64,000 bases of DNA from DATAGF01 sp963834875. GTDB taxonomy: Bacteria; Actinomycetota; Thermoleophilia; Miltoncostaeales; Miltoncostaeaceae. The stretch lies in NCBI GenBank assembly GCA_963834875.1, contig CAWIDG010000024.1, positions 124,001-188,000 on the forward strand, given 5' to 3'. The notes beneath the pieces are model-generated. The model ran no database searches, was not told the origin of the DNA, and saw only the letters and a list, made by a program, of their open reading frames with translations. Position numbers and translations under genes: made by a program. The stretch's first letter is position 1, and the number at the start of each line of letters is the position of its first letter. Below are positions 32,422-40,710 of the stretch, piece by piece.

Positions 32422-33846
32422 TCAGAGCACGAGCGCGCCCGGGCGCTCGAGCAGCTCCGCGATGCGGCCCAGGAGGACCGCCCCCTCGGCGCCGTAGAGC
32501 GCGCGGTGGTCGATCGACAGCGTCAGGGTCATGATCTCGCGCACGACGACCGCGCCGTCGCGGACGACCGGGCGCTGCGCCGCCCGGCCGACGGCGAGGA
32601 TCGCCGCCTCGGGCGGGTTGACGATCGCCGTGAAGGCGTCCACCCCGAACATCCCCAGGTTGGAGACCGAGATGACGCTGCCCTCCAGCTCGGCGGGCGT
32701 GATGCTGCCGTCGCGCGTCCGGGCGATGAGGTCCCGAGCCTCGCGGGCGATCTGGCCGACGCCCTTGCCGTCCGCGTCGCGGATCACGGGCACGAGCAGC
32801 CCCCGCTCCACCGCCACGGCGATCCCGACGTGGATTCCGTCCGGGCGCACGAGCGCGTCGCCGTCGAACCGGCTCACCGCGTCGGGGCGCTCGGCGGCCG
32901 CGATGGCCACGGCGCGGACGATCAGGTCGTTGAGGCTCGGACCCTCGCCCTCGGGAGCGGCCGCGACGAGCTGGCGGCGCAGGGCGGTCGCCTCGGTCGC
33001 GTCGACGTCGCGCCGGATCGCGAACTGGGGGGCCTCGGTGACCGACGCCACCATCCGCGCCGCCACGGTGCGCTGGAGGCGCGTCAGGGGCACGCGCTCC
33101 CCGGGCGCGCCGTCGCGCGGGGCCGCGGGGGCGGCGCGCTCGGAGCCCCGGCGCGCAGGGGCCGCGGCGGCCGGGGCCGCGCGCCGCGCACCCTCGTCGC
33201 CGCGGGCGGCCGCCTCGACGTCGGCCCGCACGATCCGCCCGTCGGGGCCGGTCCCGCGCACGGTCGCGATGTCCACGCCGAGCTCGGATGCCAGTCGGCG
33301 CGCGAGCGGGGAGGCCTTGACGCGCTGGCCGCCGTTCGGCGCCGGGGGCGCGGGCGCGACCTCGGGCTCCTCGGCGATCCCGGGCTCCTCGGCGGCGTCG
33401 GCCTCCCGCGCGCCGGGATAGGTCTCCTCGGCCGAGAGCTCGGCCCCGATCTCGCGCGCGGTGCCGTCGTCGCCGACCGGGATCTCGGTGCGCTCGTCGC
33501 CCTCGTCGAACTGCCCGGGGTCGCCTTCCTCGACGGCGACGGCCTCGCCCTCGTCCTCGTCGTCCGGCAGGTTGACCACGGGCTCGTCGTCCGCGGGGCC
33601 CGGAGCCGCCGCGGCGCCCTCACCGATCTCGGCGATCGGCGCGCCCACGGCCAGGACGTCCCCTTCGGCGGCCAGCAGGTGCAGCGCCCCGGACTCCGGC
33701 GCCTCCACGGTCATGTTGGCCTTGTCGGTCTCGATCTCCACGATCGGCTGGCCCTTCTCGACGGCGTCGCCGTCGGCGGCGAGCCACTGGAGGATCGTCC
33801 CCTCCTCCATCGTGTCGCTCAGCTTGGGCATCACGAACTGGGCCAC
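32422..33846 (-). CDS. pdhC: Dihydrolipoamide acyltransferase (E2) of a pyruvate/2-oxoacid dehydrogenase complex
   Basis: This is an E2 core protein of 474 residues. An N-terminal lipoyl domain (residues 1-77) carries the lipoylation site in EIETDKANMTVE. Acidic/Ala/Pro linkers lead to a peripheral subunit-binding domain near 165-200 (KASPLARRLASELGVDI, then GTGPDGRIVRADV). The catalytic domain follows (LTRLQRTVAARM, FTAIVNPPEAAILAVG). The usual HxxxDG active-site motif reads DHRALYGAEGA, with Tyr for the Asp. Start is at 33846, one base after the pdhB stop. Either pyruvate or a branched-chain 2-oxoacid may be the substrate. Confidence 0.93.
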   Translation of the reverse strand: MAQFVMPKLSDTMEEGTILQWLAADGDAVEKGQPIVEIETDKANMTVEAPESGALHLLAAEGDVLAVGAPIAEIGEGAAAAPGPADDEPVVNLPDDEDEGEAVAVEEGDPGQFDEGDERTEIPVGDDGTAREIGAELSAEETYPGAREADAAEEPGIAEEPEVAPAPPAPNGGQRVKASPLARRLASELGVDIATVRGTGPDGRIVRADVEAAARGDEGARRAAPAAAAPARRGSERAAPAAPRDGAPGERVPLTRLQRTVAARMVASVTEAPQFAIRRDVDATEATALRRQLVAAAPEGEGPSLNDLIVRAVAIAAAERPDAVSRFDGDALVRPDGIHVGIAVAVERGLLVPVIRDADGKGVGQIAREARDLIARTRDGSITPAELEGSVISVSNLGMFGVDAFTAIVNPPEAAILAVGRAAQRPVVRDGAVVVREIMTLTLSIDHRALYGAEGAVLLGRIAELLERPGALVL

Positions 33847-33847
33847 G

Positions 33848-34879
33848 TCAGCCTCCCCCGCGCCCGACGAGCCGCCGCACCTCGCCGGCCACCTGTGCCG
33901 GCGACGGCAGGGCCGCCTGCTCCAGGTTCTTCGCGTACGGCATCGGGACGTCGGCCGCCGTCACCCTGGCGATCGGGGCGTCGAGCCAGTCGAAGCAGGC
34001 CTCGTACAGGCGCGCCGCCAGGTTCGCGGCGACCCCCGACTCGGGCCAGCCCTCCTCGACCACGACGGCGCGCCCGGTGCGGCGCACGCTGGCCGCCAGG
34101 GTCTCGAGGTCGAGCGGGCGCAGCGTGCGGGGGTCGATCACCTCCACCTCGACGCCGTCCTCCGCGAGGGCGTCGGCCGCCGACAGCGCCACCCAGACCA
34201 TGCGCGACAGCGCGACGACCGTGCAGTCGGCCCCGCGCCGGCGCACCGCCGCCCGCCCGAGCGGCACGAGGTCGTCGGGTCCGCCGACGGGGCCCTTCTT
34301 CGCGTAGAGCCCCTCGCTCTCGAGGAAGATCACGGGATCGTCGTCGCGGATCGACGTCTTGAGCAGCCCCTTGGCGTCGAACGGCGTCGAGGGCACGACG
34401 ACCTTCAGGCCGGGGACGTGCGAGTACCACGCCTCGAGCGAGTGGCTGTGCTGGGACGCGAGCTGGTGGCCCGCGCCGCCGGGCATCCGGATGACGATGG
34501 GGCACGTCACCTGGCCGCCGAACATGTAGCGGACCTTCGCGGCGTTGTTGACGATCTGGTCGAGCGCCAGGATCGAGAAGTTCACGGTCATCATCTCGAC
34601 GACCGGCCGCAGGCCGGCCATCGCGGCGCCGATGCCGATGCCGACGAAGCCCGCCTCCGAGATCGGCGTGTCGACGACGCGGCGCTCGCCGAACTCGCGC
34701 AGCAGACCGCGCGTCACCTTGAAGGCGCCCTCGTACTGGCCGACGTCCTCGCCCATCACGAACACCTGCGGGTCGCGGTCCATCTCCTCGCGCATGGCCT
34801 GCGTCAGGGCCTCGCGGTAGGAGACGGGCTTCGGCTTGGCGGCCGTCGCGGGCGGGGCCGGGGCCTCGGCGGCGCTCAC
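33848..34879 (-). CDS. pdhB: 2-oxoacid (pyruvate) dehydrogenase E1 component, beta subunit
   Basis: This is a protein of 343 residues from the GTG at 34879, which overlaps the pdhA stop. It has the transketolase pyrimidine-binding domain (YREALTQAMREEMDRDP, VFVMGEDVGQYEGAF, DTPISEAGFVGIGIGAAMAG) and the C-terminal transketolase domain (VVALSRMVWVAL, VIDPRTLRPLD, VVVEEGWPESGV). These are standard for E1-beta subunits that pair with E1-alpha to form the ThDP site. Upstream in-frame codons were not used because they lie in pdhA coding DNA. Confidence 0.95.
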   Translation of the reverse strand: MSAAEAPAPPATAAKPKPVSYREALTQAMREEMDRDPQVFVMGEDVGQYEGAFKVTRGLLREFGERRVVDTPISEAGFVGIGIGAAMAGLRPVVEMMTVNFSILALDQIVNNAAKVRYMFGGQVTCPIVIRMPGGAGHQLASQHSHSLEAWYSHVPGLKVVVPSTPFDAKGLLKTSIRDDDPVIFLESEGLYAKKGPVGGPDDLVPLGRAAVRRRGADCTVVALSRMVWVALSAADALAEDGVEVEVIDPRTLRPLDLETLAASVRRTGRAVVVEEGWPESGVAANLAARLYEACFDWLDAPIARVTAADVPMPYAKNLEQAALPSPAQVAGEVRRLVGRGGG

Positions 34880-35934
34880 CGGCGCTCGGCTTCCGGCGGC
34901 ATGGCCGCCCCGCCCCGCGGGTCGTCGCTCCACGGGTGGGCGTACAGGTGGCGGGCGAGCTCCTCCTCGGGCACCGCGGGGCTCTCCTCCGCGAAGGCGG
35001 CCGCCTCCGCGACGGCCGCCTCCGCGGCGGCGCGGGCCGCGTCGGCCTCCTCGCGCGTGACGACGCCCTCCCCGAGCAGCACGCGCTCGAACGTGACCAG
35101 CGGGTCGCGCGCCTGCCAGCGCTCCTTCTCGGAGCCCTCGCGCGTGGTGTCGGGGTCGCTCATCGAGTGCCCGCGGTAGCGGTAGGCGATGGCCTCGATC
35201 ATGCTCGGCTGGCGCTCGTCCCGCGCCAGGCGAGCGGCCTCCGACACCGCGGCGTGCACGGCCATCACGTCCATCCCGTCAACCTGGCGGGCCGGCATGT
35301 CGAAGGCCTCGGCGCGCTTGAACAGGTCGGTCTCGGCCGACGCCCGCTCGACCGCCGTGCCCATGCCGTACTGGTTGTTGAGCACGAAGAAGACGACCGG
35401 AAGGCGCCAGAGCTCGGCCATGTTCATGACCTCGGCCAGCACCCCCTGGTTGACCGCCCCGTCGCCGAACATCGCCATCGCGACCGAGGCCTCCTCCCGA
35501 TAGGCGATCGCGAAGGCCAGGCCCACGGCCAGCGGGATCGAGCCGCCGACGATCCCGTACCCGCCGTAGAAGTGGCGCTCCTTGTCCATGAGGTGCATTG
35601 AGCCGCCGAGGCCGCCGCAGAGGCCGGTCGCCCGGCCGAACAGCTCCGCCATGACGGCCTTGGGATCCGACCCGCGGGCGAGCGCCTGGCCGTGCTCGCG
35701 GTAGGTCGACGTGATGGGATCGGTCGGCCGCAGCGCGCTGATGGCGCCGACGACGGCCGCCTCCTCGCCGATCGCCAGGTGGAGGAAGCCGCCGATGCGC
35801 CCGCGCATGTACTCCTCGGCGGCGCGCTCCTCGAAGCGGCGGATCAGCCACATCGTCTCGAACATCCCCCGCATGAGCTCGGCGTCGGGAGGCGCCTTCG
35901 CCTCGCGTGCGGACGGGGAACGGGTCTTGGCCAT
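34876..35934 (-). CDS. pdhA: 2-oxoacid (pyruvate) dehydrogenase E1 component, alpha subunit
   Basis: This is a ThDP-dependent E1-alpha of 352 residues, ATG at 35934. Key segments are MWLIRRFEERAAEEYMRG, TSTYREHGQALARG (active-site His), LGGSMHLMDKERHFYGGYGIVGGSIPLA, and the ThDP/Mg motif FGDGAVNQG...N with VFFVLNNQYGMGT. YRYRGHSMSDPDTTR is the phosphorylation-loop segment of the PDH/acetoin group. The genes pdhA-pdhB-pdhC-lipB run together on the minus strand; an E3 is not in the window. Confidence 0.95.
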   Translation of the reverse strand: MAKTRSPSAREAKAPPDAELMRGMFETMWLIRRFEERAAEEYMRGRIGGFLHLAIGEEAAVVGAISALRPTDPITSTYREHGQALARGSDPKAVMAELFGRATGLCGGLGGSMHLMDKERHFYGGYGIVGGSIPLAVGLAFAIAYREEASVAMAMFGDGAVNQGVLAEVMNMAELWRLPVVFFVLNNQYGMGTAVERASAETDLFKRAEAFDMPARQVDGMDVMAVHAAVSEAARLARDERQPSMIEAIAYRYRGHSMSDPDTTREGSEKERWQARDPLVTFERVLLGEGVVTREEADAARAAAEAAVAEAAAFAEESPAVPEEELARHLYAHPWSDDPRGGAAMPPEAERR

Positions 35935-35972
35935 GAAGCCGTCGCTTTCGGGGTTTCGGGCCGGGACCGTCG

Positions 35973-36512
35973 TCACGATTCTGTCAGGCCCCCGGCGCCC
36001 GTGCCCGGGCCGGCGTCCAGGTGCCGCTCGACGATCGTGACGTCGCGCCAGCGGCCCTCGCGGCGCGCGTGCGCCAGGTGCGTGCCCACGACGCGGAACC
36101 CGGCGCGGCGGGCGAGGGCGAGGCCCGCCGCGTTCTCGGGCATGATCATGCCCACGAGCTTCCAGTACCCGTAGGCCGGGGCCGCCTCGATCAGCGCGCG
36201 CAGCATCGTCCCGCCGATGCCCTTGCCGTGCAGCGCGGATGCGACGTACACCGTGTACTCGGCCACGCCGGAGTACCAGGGCCGGTGCGAGAAGGGCGCC
36301 AGCGCCGACCACCCCACCACCTCGCCGCCGAGGAGGCCGCACCAGACCGGAGCCCGCTCGGGCCGGGCCGCGAGCCAGGCGCGGCGCTCGGAGGCCGGGT
36401 GCGGCCCCGCGGCGAACGTGGCGGACCCCCCCGCTGCCGCCTCGTCGTAGATGGCCCCGATTGCCCCCGCGTCCTCCGCCGAGGCCGCGCGGATGATGAG
36501 CGGGTCCGGCAC
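35973..36512 (-). CDS. GNAT N-acetyltransferase, phosphinothricin-acetyltransferase-like
   Basis: This is a GNAT enzyme of 179 residues from the GTG at 36512. The N-terminus IIRAASAEDAGAIGAIYDEA, then VVGWSALAPFSHRPWYSGVAEYTVYVASALHGKGIGGTML (the stretch spans the CoA pyrophosphate loop, residues ~70-110) and MIMPENAAGLALARRAGFRVVGT match the Pat/Bar/MnaT type that acetylates amino-acid-like amines. It precedes pdhA by 38 bases on the same strand but probably has an independent role. Confidence 0.87.
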   Translation of the reverse strand: MPDPLIIRAASAEDAGAIGAIYDEAAAGGSATFAAGPHPASERRAWLAARPERAPVWCGLLGGEVVGWSALAPFSHRPWYSGVAEYTVYVASALHGKGIGGTMLRALIEAAPAYGYWKLVGMIMPENAAGLALARRAGFRVVGTHLAHARREGRWRDVTIVERHLDAGPGTGAGGLTES

Positions 36513-36581
36513 GGCCGCCGAGTCTAGTGGGCCCTCGTTCAGGTGATTCCCCCGCCGCGCTGTGGTACGAAGCAAGAGGAC

Positions 36582-38666
36582 ATGTCCAGCTTCACCTCTC
36601 GCGGGGCGTGGCTGGCGGCGGGCTGTGCGCTCGTTGCCGCCCTCGCTCTGATCGCTCCTTCGCGTGCCGATTCGGAGGCCGCCTCGTCGGTCCCGAGACC
36701 GGTCCAGGCCGGCTACCTCGACGCGGGGATCCAGCACTCGTGCGCGATCCTGGCCGACCGCACGCTCCGCTGCTGGGGCAAGGGCCTCGCGGGCCGCCTG
36801 GGCTACGGCTCCGACGCCAACATCCTCTCGGCCGCCGCCGCCCCGCCGGTCAACCTCGGAGGCGGGCGCACGGCGCGGGCCGTGGCCGCCGGCGACTTCC
36901 ACACCTGCGCGATCCTGGACGACCGGTCGGTGAAGTGCTGGGGCTTCGGCGCGAACGGGCGCCTCGGCCTGGGGCACACGGCGAACGTGAGCCTCCCCTC
37001 CGCGGTGCCGCCGGTCAACCTCGGGCCCGGCCGGGGCGCGGTCGCGATCACCGCCGGCGCATCGCACACGTGCGCCATCCTCGACACCGGGGACGTCCGC
37101 TGCTGGGGCAACGGCGGCCAGGGACGCCTCGGCTACGGCCACACGCTCTCCGTCGGCGACGACGAGACGCCCGGCGCCGTTGCGCCCGTCAACCTCGGAG
37201 GGCGGGTGGCGCGGGGCATCGCCGCCGGCGACTTCCACACCTGCGCGGTCCTCGACGACGGCTCGATGCGGTGCTGGGGCTTCGGCACCAGCGGCCAGCT
37301 CGGCACGGGGGCCACCGCCGACGTCGGCGACAACGAGCCGGCGGCCGCGGGCGTCGTCGTGCTGCCGCCGGGGCGCGCTGCCCGGGCGGTCGCGGGCGGG
37401 GCCGGGCACACGTGCGCGGTGCTCGACAACGGCACCGTGAGCTGCTGGGGGTTCGGCGCGAACGGCCGCCTCGGCTACGGCGACGCGACCCAGCGCACGA
37501 CGCCCGGTGGGCCCGTCGCGCTGGGAACCGGGCGCACCGCCGCGGCCATCGCCGCCGGCGACGCCCACACCTGCGCCATCCTGGACAACGGCGCGGTCCG
37601 CTGCTGGGGCTTCGGGGGCCAGGGGCGGCTGGGCTATCCGGGCGACGACGCGGTCGGGGACGATGAGACGCCGGCCGCCGCGGGCCCGGTCAACGTCGGC
37701 GCGGGCCGCACGGCCCGCGCGCTGACGGTGGGCGGCGCGCCGACGCCGGCCGTGGCCCCCAACCCGCCGTTGCCGGACGAGGGCACGGGCTACACGTGTG
37801 CGCTGCTCGACGACGGCACCCTCCGCTGCTGGGGCTACGGCGTCAACGGCCGGCTCGGCTACGGCGACGAGCAGCAGGTGGCCGGTCCCGGCTTCCCCTC
37901 GCCGGCGGCCAAGGGGCCGGTGCCCCTCGGGGCGATGGCCGGCTTCCTGGCCGACGTCTCGGTGGGCCTCGGCGCGAGCGCCTCCGTGGTCGCCCTCGGC
38001 GCCGCCGCCGGGCTGAGCGTGACGGTGAGGAACGCGGGCCCCGACCCCGTGGGCGTGGCCCTGAGCATGCCCCCCGCCGGCCTCGCCTACACGGCGGCGG
38101 CGCCGACCCAGGGCGGCTTCGACGGCGCCTCCGGGCGATGGGATATCGGGACGCTCGCTCCCGGCGCGTCCGCGGTGGCACAGCTGTCGGCACGGGCGGC
38201 CGCCGCGGGCACGCACACGATCGCGGCGCAGGTGGCGGCGACGAGCATCCCGGACCGCGCGAACGAGGACGACCGCGCGGCGGTCGTCATCGCGGTGCCC
38301 GGGCCGCCGAGCGGCAGGGCGCTGAGGGCGCTCCCGCGTGGCCTGGGCCTGAAGGTGGTCCGCTCGCCGCGCAGGGGCACCGCGAGGAAGCTGACGGTCA
38401 GCGGCGTCCTGAGGCTCCCGAGGGCCCGGCCGCCGCTGCGGTGCGCGGGCCGGGTGCACGTGCGCGCGCTCGTGGGCAAGCGCGTCGTCGCCTCGACCCG
38501 GGCTCCGCTGCGCCGGAGGGCGGGCGCGTGCCGCTACTCGGCGGTGCTCCGGCCCAGGGCCTCGAAGCTCCGCGGCGCGAAGGTCGTGACGGTGACGGCC
38601 CGCTTCCTGGGCACCGCGCAGCTCCGGCCGCGGGCCGGGCGCGCGACGAAGATCCGGATCCGCTAA
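36582..38666 (+). CDS. Secreted RCC1-repeat protein with C-terminal DUF11/CARDB-like domain
   Basis: This is an exported protein of 694 residues. A signal peptide (GCALVAALALIAPSRADS) is followed by about seven RCC1 blades of about 50 residues, each with HTCAILDDG...RCWGFGxxGRLGYG; the last lies near residue 410. The paired Cys of each blade suggest disulfides in the exported state. Residues ~450-565 form an Ig-like DUF11/CARDB domain (LSVTVRNAGPDPVGVAL, GRWDIGTLAPGASAVAQLS). The C-terminal 120 residues are Arg-rich and beta-like. A ribosome site (AAGAGG) precedes the ATG. Function is unknown; beta-propeller adhesion is plausible. Confidence 0.85.
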   Translation: MSSFTSRGAWLAAGCALVAALALIAPSRADSEAASSVPRPVQAGYLDAGIQHSCAILADRTLRCWGKGLAGRLGYGSDANILSAAAAPPVNLGGGRTARAVAAGDFHTCAILDDRSVKCWGFGANGRLGLGHTANVSLPSAVPPVNLGPGRGAVAITAGASHTCAILDTGDVRCWGNGGQGRLGYGHTLSVGDDETPGAVAPVNLGGRVARGIAAGDFHTCAVLDDGSMRCWGFGTSGQLGTGATADVGDNEPAAAGVVVLPPGRAARAVAGGAGHTCAVLDNGTVSCWGFGANGRLGYGDATQRTTPGGPVALGTGRTAAAIAAGDAHTCAILDNGAVRCWGFGGQGRLGYPGDDAVGDDETPAAAGPVNVGAGRTARALTVGGAPTPAVAPNPPLPDEGTGYTCALLDDGTLRCWGYGVNGRLGYGDEQQVAGPGFPSPAAKGPVPLGAMAGFLADVSVGLGASASVVALGAAAGLSVTVRNAGPDPVGVALSMPPAGLAYTAAAPTQGGFDGASGRWDIGTLAPGASAVAQLSARAAAAGTHTIAAQVAATSIPDRANEDDRAAVVIAVPGPPSGRALRALPRGLGLKVVRSPRRGTARKLTVSGVLRLPRARPPLRCAGRVHVRALVGKRVVASTRAPLRRRAGACRYSAVLRPRASKLRGAKVVTVTARFLGTAQLRPRAGRATKIRIR

Positions 38667-38691
38667 GCCCCTCGGACGGCGCGCCCCGCCG

Positions 38692-39918
38692 TCACGGCTC
38701 GGGGGTCGCCCCGACGCCCACGTCGGCCGGGCGGTCCGCGAGCGCGATGGGGACGTCCACACGGGCGCCGTCGCGGAGGACCGTGAGCGTCAGCGCGTCC
38801 CCGACGGCCCGCGAGGACACGGCGAGGCTGACGTCGGCCATGTCGCTCACCTCGCGCCCGTCAACGGCGACGATGAGATCGCCCCCGCGGGGCACGTCGG
38901 CGTCCTCGGGGGTCGTCGCCGGGCGCAGGTCGGCGTCCGCGGCCGGGCCGCGCTCGTCCACGCTCACGACGGCGACGCCGCGCACGTCCGGCGCGCCGAG
39001 GGCCTCGGCGATCTCGGGCGTGATCTGCCGGCCGGTGATGCCGAGCCACGCGTGCCGGGGGTCCCCGGTCGCGATGATCGAGTCGGCGACCGGGCGGATG
39101 GTGTCGATCGGGACCGCGAAGCCGATGCCGTCGTTGCCGCCGCTCTCGCTGGCGATCTGGGAGTTGATGCCGATCACGCGGCCGGATCCGTCGAGCAGCG
39201 GGCCCCCGGAGTTGCCCTGGTTGATCGCCGCGTCGGTCTGGATGACGTTCTGGATCTCGAAGTCGTTGGGCGCGTAGATGATGCGCTTCAGCGCCGAGAC
39301 GATCCCGGTGGTGGCGGTCCGCTCGAGCCCGAAGGGGTTGCCGATCGCGACCACGGAGTCGCCCACTGCCAGCCCGGCGCTGCGCCCGAGGGGCAGGGGC
39401 CGCACGCCGTCGGGGACCTCCTCCGCGTGCAGGACCGCGAGATCCATGCTCGCGTCGCGGCCCAGCACCTCGGCCGGGCTCTCGGTGCCGTCGTCGAAGG
39501 TCACCGTCACCCGGCTCTCCTCGCCGATGACGTGGGCGTTGGTGAGGATGCGCCCGCGCCGGTCCACGAGGAATCCCGACCCGAGGCGCCCGCCCGCCCC
39601 CTCCTCGCCGGCCGTCACCTTCACGACCGCGGGCGAGCTCCGGGCGACGACGGCCTGCACGCCGCCGCGGCTGCTCGGCGGCACCTCGGCCGACTCGGCC
39701 GCGGCGGCCCGCGCCGCGGGCAGGGGCGCGGTGTCGCGCTGGATCACCGTGGTCGTGTCACCGCCGAGGTTGCCGGTCAGGGCGACGACCGCCAGCGCCA
39801 CCGCCGCGCCGACGGCGGCGGGGACGAGCAACGCGGCCAGCCGGCGGGCCGGGCGGCCGCCCGGTCGGGGCGGGGGCGGGTCGAACGGGCTCGACCCCTG
39901 AGGTCCGTACCCGGGCAC
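38692..39918 (-). CDS. HtrA/DegP-type serine protease with PDZ domain
   Basis: This is a membrane-anchored protease of 408 residues from the GTG at 39918. A Pro-rich cytoplasmic N-terminus and one helix (LAALLVPAAVGAAVALAVV) precede a trypsin-like domain with the triad ILTNAHV (His), SMDLAVL (Asp) and QGNSGGPLL (Ser). A single PDZ domain follows (WLGITGRQI, VSVDERGPAADADL, GGDLIVAVDGREVSDM). It works on misfolded proteins outside the membrane. It is divergent from the two-component operon, which could regulate it under envelope stress. Confidence 0.93.
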   Translation of the reverse strand: MPGYGPQGSSPFDPPPPRPGGRPARRLAALLVPAAVGAAVALAVVALTGNLGGDTTTVIQRDTAPLPAARAAAAESAEVPPSSRGGVQAVVARSSPAVVKVTAGEEGAGGRLGSGFLVDRRGRILTNAHVIGEESRVTVTFDDGTESPAEVLGRDASMDLAVLHAEEVPDGVRPLPLGRSAGLAVGDSVVAIGNPFGLERTATTGIVSALKRIIYAPNDFEIQNVIQTDAAINQGNSGGPLLDGSGRVIGINSQIASESGGNDGIGFAVPIDTIRPVADSIIATGDPRHAWLGITGRQITPEIAEALGAPDVRGVAVVSVDERGPAADADLRPATTPEDADVPRGGDLIVAVDGREVSDMADVSLAVSSRAVGDALTLTVLRDGARVDVPIALADRPADVGVGATPEP

Positions 39919-40011
39919 CCGCTCAGGGTAGCGCCCGCTCTTTAAGGCTCCGCGAAGGCCGCGGGAGCCGGCACGGGCGCCGCTACCATGCGTCGGACGC
40001 GGGAGGGAGCC

Positions 40012-40710
40012 TTGTCCGACAGCATCCTCGTCGTCGAGGACGAGCGATCGATCCGCACGATCGTCGAGTACGCGCTTCGCGACGCGGGCTTCCGCGTGCT
40101 CACGGCCGCGAGGGGCGACGACGCGCTCGACGTGGTGGCCAGCGAGCCCGTCGACCTGGTCGTGCTCGACATCATGCTCCCCGGCCTGGACGGCCTCGAG
40201 GTGTGCAAGCGCATCCGGGCCGAGCGCAGCATCCCGATCATCATGCTGTCGGCGCGGGGGGAGGAGCTCGACAAGGTCCTCGGGCTCGAGCTGGGGGCCG
40301 ACGACTACGTCACCAAGCCGTTCTCCCCGCGCGAGCTGGTGTCGCGGGTCAAGGCCAACCTGAGGCGCGCGCGCCTCGAGCCGGACCGCACCGCGCCGCT
40401 CCGCGCGGGCGACCTCGAGATCGACGCGACCGCGCGCACGGTGCGTCGCGGCGACGAGGAGATCGCCCTGACCTACTCCGAGTTCGAGATCCTCCACAAG
40501 CTCGCCGGCTCGCCCCGCCGCGTGTTCACGCGCGAGGAGCTGATGAACCACCTGTGGAAGGGCAACTTCTACGGCGACCTGCGCAGCGTCGACGTGCACG
40601 TGCGCCACCTCCGCCAGAAGGTCGAGGTCGAGCCGTCCGAGCCCGTGCTGATCCGGACCGTGCGCGGCGTCGGCTACGCCTTCGGCGGAGAGGACGGGCG
40701 GGCGCCGTGA
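40012..40710 (+). CDS. OmpR/PhoB-family response regulator
   Basis: This is a regulator of 232 residues from the TTG at 40012, chosen for the GGGAGGGAG ribosome site 3-11 bases before it; an ATG at 39988 is possible. The receiver domain has ILVVEDERSI (acidic pair), VVLDIMLPGLDG (phosphoacceptor Asp), IMLSARGEE (Thr/Ser) and DDYVTKPFSPREL (Lys). The winged-helix DNA-binding domain shows LTYSEFEILHKLAGSPRRVFTREEL and RSVDVHVRHLRQKVE. It is coupled by a 4-base overlap to its kinase. Confidence 0.95.
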   Translation: MSDSILVVEDERSIRTIVEYALRDAGFRVLTAARGDDALDVVASEPVDLVVLDIMLPGLDGLEVCKRIRAERSIPIIMLSARGEELDKVLGLELGADDYVTKPFSPRELVSRVKANLRRARLEPDRTAPLRAGDLEIDATARTVRRGDEEIALTYSEFEILHKLAGSPRRVFTREELMNHLWKGNFYGDLRSVDVHVRHLRQKVEVEPSEPVLIRTVRGVGYAFGGEDGRAP

